DNA from: Gemmatimonadaceae bacterium
Lineage (GTDB): Bacteria > Gemmatimonadota > Gemmatimonadetes > Gemmatimonadales > Gemmatimonadaceae
Direction of reading: 5' to 3'
DNA: 18,215 nucleotides
Assembly (NCBI GenBank): GCA_013816695.1
Contig: JACDDZ010000004.1
Location: 1-18,215, forward strand
The notes under the pieces are model-generated. The model searched no databases. It was not told the origin of the DNA and worked only from the letters and a program-made list of their open reading frames with translations. A program made the translations under genes and the position numbers. Each line of letters begins with the position of its first letter. Positions within the stretch are counted from its first letter, which is position 1. Positions 14,144 through 18,215 of this stretch are shown here, one piece after another.

Positions 14144-15430
14144 ATGATCAAGGTCGCGCGAGTAGTTCCGGACAGCATCGCTGATGAGATTGGGATCGCG
14201 CCTGGAACTGTCCTGAAAACGGTCAACGGGCGTGAGCTTTCCGATTTCCTGGACTGGGAGTTTCTCACCGCCGAAGACGAGATTTCTGTCGAGGCGGTTT
14301 TGCCCGATGGCAATGTTGTAATCTTCGACATCGAGCGTCCGGAAGCCGAACCACTTGGCGTGGTCCTGGAACCGCCGACGGTGCGCCGCTGCGCCAACCG
14401 ATGTGAGTTCTGTTTCATAGAAGGTTTGCCCGATGGTCTCCGCAAGCCTCTCTACATTCGCGATGACGACTACCGACTCTCGTTTGCATACGGAAACTTT
14501 GCCACCCTGTCCAATCTCAAGGACCGGGATTTTGCCCGCATTCTCGAATATAGGTTGTCGCCGCTCTACGTCTCGGTTCACGCGACGAACCACGAGGCGC
14601 GAAAAGTTCTGCTGAACAATCCGCGCGTGCCGGACATTCTCGCCCAGCTGCGCAGGCTGGCGGACGGCGGGATCCAGTTTCACTGCCAGATGGTGGTCGT
14701 ACCCGGGCTGAATGACGAGGAAGTTCTGGAGGAGTCCATATGCGATCTCTGGAAGATGGGCGAAGCTGTGCTCTCTACTGCAGTTGTCCCAGTCGGTCTT
14801 ACCCAGTTCTCGCACCTGTATACGGGCAAAAGCATGGATCAGGACAACGCCCGCAAGATTCTCACGCGGGTTGAACGTTGGGGAGCAATGGCCCTCGTCG
14901 AGCGCGGTGAGACCTGGGTGTTCGGTGCCGACGAGCTTTACCTGCTCGCAGGCAAGGAGCTGCCCGGGCCTGAACACTATGGTGAATTTGCGCAGATCGA
15001 GAATGGGATTGGGTCGATCACCCAGTTGCGTATGCGCGTGGAAGCGGGTGCTTCGGAGCTGCAGCCAATCCCGGGAACGAAGATTGGAGTTGTAACTGGC
15101 AAGGCAATGAGCAACCTGATGCCGCCGCTGATCGACCAGATCGTCGCCGCAACTGGGGCCAGGATTGAAATCATCGAAACCTCGAACTCGCTGTTCGGTC
15201 CCACGATCACTACTGCAGGACTTCTTGTAGGTGCGGACATTCGCCGGGCTCTCGAGTCGCGCAGCGACCTGGACTTTGCACTGATTCCCGCTGAAACCAT
15301 TAATGAAAGTGGAGTGTTTCTCGACGACGTTGTCTTCGAGACGCTGCGCAATGAGTTGCCAATACCCGTGTATCCCTCGTACGATTTTATTGACGTTCTC
15401 GCCGCAGGCAGCTGCGCGGTGGCAGCATGA
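14144..15430 (+). CDS. DUF512 family radical-SAM/PDZ protein (putative Fe-S oxidoreductase)
   Basis: The 428-residue protein has an N-terminal PDZ-like domain (about 1-65, GIAPGTVLKTVNGREL), a radical-SAM-like core with Cys83, Cys87 and Cys90 in RRCANRCEFCF (the CxxxCxxC pattern for a [4Fe-4S] cluster), a conserved YRLSFAYGNFATLSNL segment, and the C-terminal DUF512 domain (about 215-425) with YPSYDFIDV near the end. The family is widespread in Firmicutes, Cyanobacteria and others, usually beside der; its reaction is not known to me. A role in modifying rRNA, a ribosomal factor or a small molecule is possible given the Der link, but that is inference. The stop overlaps the der start (ATGA), so the two are coupled. 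The start directly follows its promoter. Confidence 0.92.
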   Translation: MIKVARVVPDSIADEIGIAPGTVLKTVNGRELSDFLDWEFLTAEDEISVEAVLPDGNVVIFDIERPEAEPLGVVLEPPTVRRCANRCEFCFIEGLPDGLRKPLYIRDDDYRLSFAYGNFATLSNLKDRDFARILEYRLSPLYVSVHATNHEARKVLLNNPRVPDILAQLRRLADGGIQFHCQMVVVPGLNDEEVLEESICDLWKMGEAVLSTAVVPVGLTQFSHLYTGKSMDQDNARKILTRVERWGAMALVERGETWVFGADELYLLAGKELPGPEHYGEFAQIENGIGSITQLRMRVEAGASELQPIPGTKIGVVTGKAMSNLMPPLIDQIVAATGARIEIIETSNSLFGPTITTAGLLVGADIRRALESRSDLDFALIPAETINESGVFLDDVVFETLRNELPIPVYPSYDFIDVLAAGSCAVAA

Positions 15431-16737
15431 GTATCCCCGTAGTTGCACTCGTTGGTCGTCCCAACGTAGGGAAGTCCGCGCTCTTCAACCGCATCGTCGG
15501 CGAGAACAACGCCATCGTCAGTGATGAAGCGGGCACCACGCGCGACCGGCATTTCGGCCGCGCAGAGTGGAATGGCAAGCAGTTCTGGCTGGTGGATACG
15601 GGCGGGATTACCGACGACCCGAAGATTCCGATGGACGTCGAGATCCGCCGCCAGGTGTCGGCCGCGATTGAGGAGGCGGACATGCTCCTGCTCGTCGTAG
15701 ATGCCAAGGCAGGCCTGCATCCGAGCGATTCCCGCGTGGTAGACATGCTGCGTGAGGCGCGGAAGCCGTGGATTCTTGTTGCAAACAAGGTAGATGATCC
15801 AGCCACGACTGATTTCTACGAGTTTTACGAGCTGGGTGCCGGCGATCCCGTCCCGGTGTCCGCTGCCAACGGAAAGAACTCGGGCGACATGCTCGATGTG
15901 CTGGTGGACCGCCTCCCGGAAGTAATGGAGGAACCGCTAGAGGCCTTGCGCGTCGCAATCATCGGGCGCCCGAACGTTGGCAAGTCTTCGATCATCAACC
16001 GGCTGCTTGGCGAAGAGCGCCTCGTCGTGAATGACGAAGCGGGCACTACACGCGATGCGATCGATGCGCCGATGATGTACCACGGTCGCGAGCTGATCTT
16101 CGTTGACACGGCAGGCCTTCGACGGCAGGCAAAAGTCAGCGACGGTATCGAGTTCTACTCATCCCTCCGCACCCGGCGCGCGATTGAGCGCGCTGAAATC
16201 TGCGTGCTCGTAATCGACGCAACCGAAGGTATGCACAACCAGGATCTCAAGATCGCAGCCCTTGCATGGGAAGCGGGGCGCGGACTGATCATGGTCGTGA
16301 ACAAGTGGGATATCAAGGAAGAGAAGACCGACAAGTCTGCTGCCAAGTTCGAGAAGGAGGCGGCGGAAAAAGCGCCATTCCTCGGATTCATTCCTTTCCT
16401 CTTCACATCGGCGATTTCGGGACAGCGCATCAACAAGATCCTGGACACTGTCCTCGAAGTCGAAGCGGAGAGAACCAAGCGCATTTCAACTTCCCAGGTA
16501 AACCAGGTTCTTGGTGAGCTCCTCGCACGGAGGCAACCTCCACAGGCCGCAGGCCGCGAAGTAAAGCTGAACTACGCAACGCAGATCGAGACGTCGCCGC
16601 CGACGATCGCAGTGTTCGGAAACAATCCTGACCTGTTGCAGGAACACTACGTTCGATATCTGCACAACGGATTTCGCGCCGCATGGGGATTTCGCGGTGC
16701 GCCGCTCAATGTTGTTCTGCGAAGGAAATCAGGCTGA
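15427..16737 (+). CDS. der: Ribosome biogenesis GTPase Der (EngA)
   Basis: The 436-residue tandem GTPase is of normal length for the family. The first G domain has GRPNVGKS (10-17), TTRD (37-40), DTGG (57-60) and NKVD (120-123). The second has GRPNVGKS (180-187), TTRD (207-210), DTAG (227-230) and NKWD (292-295). A KH-like RNA-binding domain follows (about 350-436), ending with HNGFRAAWGFRGAPLNVVLRR. All GTP-binding motifs are intact. Der is essential for maturation of the 50S ribosomal subunit. ATG 15427 overlaps the preceding stop (ATGA) without a strong ribosome binding site, implying translational coupling to the DUF512 gene, and plsY begins on the next base after its stop. Confidence 0.98.
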   Translation: MSIPVVALVGRPNVGKSALFNRIVGENNAIVSDEAGTTRDRHFGRAEWNGKQFWLVDTGGITDDPKIPMDVEIRRQVSAAIEEADMLLLVVDAKAGLHPSDSRVVDMLREARKPWILVANKVDDPATTDFYEFYELGAGDPVPVSAANGKNSGDMLDVLVDRLPEVMEEPLEALRVAIIGRPNVGKSSIINRLLGEERLVVNDEAGTTRDAIDAPMMYHGRELIFVDTAGLRRQAKVSDGIEFYSSLRTRRAIERAEICVLVIDATEGMHNQDLKIAALAWEAGRGLIMVVNKWDIKEEKTDKSAAKFEKEAAEKAPFLGFIPFLFTSAISGQRINKILDTVLEVEAERTKRISTSQVNQVLGELLARRQPPQAAGREVKLNYATQIETSPPTIAVFGNNPDLLQEHYVRYLHNGFRAAWGFRGAPLNVVLRRKSG

Positions 16738-17352
16738 GTGCATCCACTCCTCGGAGTGGTGATTGCATATCTCGCCGGGTCGATTCCATCGGCCCACATA
16801 GCGGGACGCCTGCGCGGCCTGGACCTCCGGAAGGAGGGCTCGGGCAACCTTGGCGCGACCAACGTTGCACGCGTGCTCGGCTGGAAGACCGGAGTTGTAG
16901 TCATGCTGGCCGACATGCTTAAAGGGGTCTTGCCCGTGGCACTCCTGCCTGACGTGACAGCGACGCAGCGGCCGGATCTCTGCGCGATTGCATTCGGCGT
17001 CGCAGCGATCCTTGGACATGTGCGTCCTGTTTTCCTGATGGGTAAGGGCGGAGGGAAGGGAGTAGCGACCGCCGCGGGCGTTTTCCTGGCCTTGGCCTGG
17101 CTCCCATTTATTGCCACACAGATCGTCTTCTTCGCCGTTGCCTTTTCAACCCGATACGTAAGCCTCGCTTCCCTGAGCGCAGCAGTAATGCTGCCAATCG
17201 CGATCCTGCTATGGACGGGTACCGCTGCCTCTCCCGTTTTTCTGGCGAGCATCCCGATCGTGCTCTTCGTTTTCTGGACGCACCGCCAGAACATCGGCAG
17301 GCTGCGCCGCGGCGAAGAGCCGAAGTTCTCCTTCAAGAAGAAGACGGCCTGA
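16738..17352 (+). CDS. plsY: Glycerol-3-phosphate acyltransferase PlsY (acyl-phosphate dependent)
   Basis: This 204-residue integral membrane protein has the three PlsY active-site motifs: GSGNLGATNVAR (34-45), GHVRPVFLMGKGGGKGVAT (93-111) and HRQNIGRLRRGEE (182-194). It has about five hydrophobic segments (around 4-22, 52-70, 81-100, 117-137, 145-180). PlsY transfers an acyl group from acyl-phosphate (made by PlsX, not here) to glycerol-3-phosphate, the first step of phospholipid synthesis at the inner membrane. The usual GG-K-G-VAT phosphate-binding loop is present with an extra Gly (KGGGKG). The GTG start lies directly after the der stop, with AAGGA about 12 bases upstream. Its stop overlaps the gpsA start (TGATG). 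Confidence 0.97.
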   Translation: MHPLLGVVIAYLAGSIPSAHIAGRLRGLDLRKEGSGNLGATNVARVLGWKTGVVVMLADMLKGVLPVALLPDVTATQRPDLCAIAFGVAAILGHVRPVFLMGKGGGKGVATAAGVFLALAWLPFIATQIVFFAVAFSTRYVSLASLSAAVMLPIAILLWTGTAASPVFLASIPIVLFVFWTHRQNIGRLRRGEEPKFSFKKKTA

Positions 17353-18215
17353 TGCGGTGCTCTGTGATTGGCGCAGGAGCGTGGGGTACGGCGCTCGGAA
17401 ATCTCCTCGCATCGAACGGTCACGACGTTCGGCTCTGGGCGCTCGAGCCCGATGTCGTGGAGTCCATCAACACACGCCACATCAATGACCGCTTCCTGGC
17501 TGGTCATGCACTCGAGAATAATCTCGTTGCCACGTCCGACATTTCGGCCGCAGTGGCGAATGCGGAATTCATTGTGGCAGCCGCGCCCTCGCATGCGCTC
17601 CGTTCGGTGCTGGCGAAAGCGAAGTCTTCGATCGATGCAAAGACTCCCATTGTAGTAGCGACAAAGGGAATCGAAAGCGATTCGCTTGCCCTTATGAGTG
17701 AGGTTGCCGAGCAGGAGCTTCCCGGGAATCCGATTGTTGCAATCTCCGGTCCGAGCTTCGCCGCCGAAGTCGCATCCCGACAGCCGACCGCAGTGGTTGT
17801 GGCCTCGACGAATACCATTGTCGCGCGTGAGAGCCAGCGCATTTTCAGCAGCGATTATTTTCGCGCGTATTCACACACTGATATCTGCGGTGTGGAGATT
17901 GGCGGATCGCTCAAGAATGTCATGGCGGTTGCCACAGGCATCGCCGACGGTCTCGGCCTCGGATTCAACGCACGCGCTGCACTCATCACGCGGGGACTGG
18001 CCGAGATGACCAGGCTGGGCGTTGCTCGTGGCGCGAAAGCGTCGACCTTTGCGGGACTGGCAGGGCTTGGCGACCTCGTGCTCACATGCACCGGCTCGCT
18101 CAGCCGGAACCGAAGTGTGGGGCTGGAAATCGGACAGGGCCGGCCGCTGGACGAAGTACTCAAGACACGTGATACAGTAGCTGAGGGAGTTCTGACTACT
18201 CGAAGTGCGCGAGCG
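17352..18215 (+). CDS. gpsA: NAD(P)-dependent glycerol-3-phosphate dehydrogenase GpsA (partial, runs off window end)
   Basis: An uninterrupted frame of 288 codons from ATG 17352 continues past the window end. It starts MRCSVIGAGAWGTALGNLLA, the dinucleotide-binding motif GAGAWG at residues 7-12, followed by PSHALRSVL, a central ATKGIE, SGPSFAAEVA, and GGSLKNVMAVATGIADGLG with the catalytic Lys. GLAGLGDLVLTCTG and SRNRSVG are typical of the C-terminal domain. GpsA reduces dihydroxyacetone phosphate to sn-glycerol-3-phosphate in the cytosol, the substrate of PlsY encoded just upstream. The ATG overlaps the plsY stop (TGATG), with a purine-rich AGAAGAAGA ahead. Families of this type are about 330 residues, so some 40-50 residues are missing on the right. 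Confidence 0.97.
   Translation, partial: MRCSVIGAGAWGTALGNLLASNGHDVRLWALEPDVVESINTRHINDRFLAGHALENNLVATSDISAAVANAEFIVAAAPSHALRSVLAKAKSSIDAKTPIVVATKGIESDSLALMSEVAEQELPGNPIVAISGPSFAAEVASRQPTAVVVASTNTIVARESQRIFSSDYFRAYSHTDICGVEIGGSLKNVMAVATGIADGLGLGFNARAALITRGLAEMTRLGVARGAKASTFAGLAGLGDLVLTCTGSLSRNRSVGLEIGQGRPLDEVLKTRDTVAEGVLTTRSARA

Noticed and set aside
14138..15448. A 436-codon open frame on the - strand opposite the DUF512 gene
   Set aside because: Long antisense frames are common in GC-rich genes. It has no recognisable domain, and the + strand carries the Cys motif, PDZ region and coupled der start.
16647..17594. A 315-codon - strand frame spanning der, plsY and gpsA
   Set aside because: It crosses three well-defined genes, is rich in Arg, Pro and Thr, and shows no family motif.
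1..18215. CRISPR arrays, tRNA or rRNA genes, insertion sequences, riboswitches
   Set aside because: I saw no regularly spaced direct repeats, transposase motifs, terminal inverted repeats, CCA-ended tRNA-like segments or rRNA sequence. Gaps are too short for most riboswitches.

Overview
This is an 18.2-kb stretch of moderately high-GC bacterial chromosome in which every supported gene lies on the + strand. The downstream core block uvrC - DUF512 radical-SAM protein - der - plsY - gpsA, together with start codons placed directly behind -10 boxes, would fit Gemmatimonadota or a related phylum. That assignment is an inference from gene order and style; no marker gene here proves it.

Region A (1-4213) is a patchwork of small, functionally unrelated genes. 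It holds a frameshifted membrane-protein remnant cut by the window edge, two small lipoproteins, a MOSC-domain protein, a RidA-like protein, a complete HigB-HigA toxin-antitoxin pair with its own promoter and operator-like palindrome, a YbjQ-family protein and a VOC (glyoxalase-fold) protein. Two of these genes (the lipoprotein at 1769 and ybjQ) are bracketed by a GTTRRRY heptamer upstream and a CTCTAAC heptamer right after the stop codon. That arrangement recalls worn integron gene cassettes, but no complete attC site is visible.

Region B (4214-12126) is a tightly packed operon whose genes overlap or nearly touch. A PPK2-family polyphosphate kinase is followed by a fused FAD monooxygenase/Old-Yellow-Enzyme protein (2-aminobenzoyl-CoA monooxygenase/reductase type), an SDR dehydrogenase, a crotonase-fold protein, an acyl-CoA dehydrogenase, a 2-aminobenzoate-CoA ligase-like AMP-forming enzyme and a second Rid-family protein. 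Together they look like an aerobic CoA-dependent anthranilate route: activation to anthraniloyl-CoA, hydroxylation plus ring reduction, then removal of nitrogen, ring opening and beta-oxidation-type steps. The kinase resembles the class of PPK2 that phosphorylates AMP, and AMP is what the CoA ligase releases, so a polyphosphate-driven ATP recharge is an attractive hypothesis. No thiolase, transporter or regulator is present in the window.

Region C (12229-18215) is core housekeeping: uvrC (nucleotide excision repair) with a leaderless-type promoter, a DUF512/PDZ radical-SAM protein with its own short promoter region, then der (ribosome biogenesis GTPase), plsY (acyl-phosphate glycerol-3-phosphate acyltransferase) and gpsA (glycerol-3-phosphate dehydrogenase, cut by the window end) as a coupled run. 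PlsY consumes the glycerol-3-phosphate that GpsA makes. No tRNA, rRNA, CRISPR array or insertion sequence was seen. No gene-free stretch exceeds about 110 bases.
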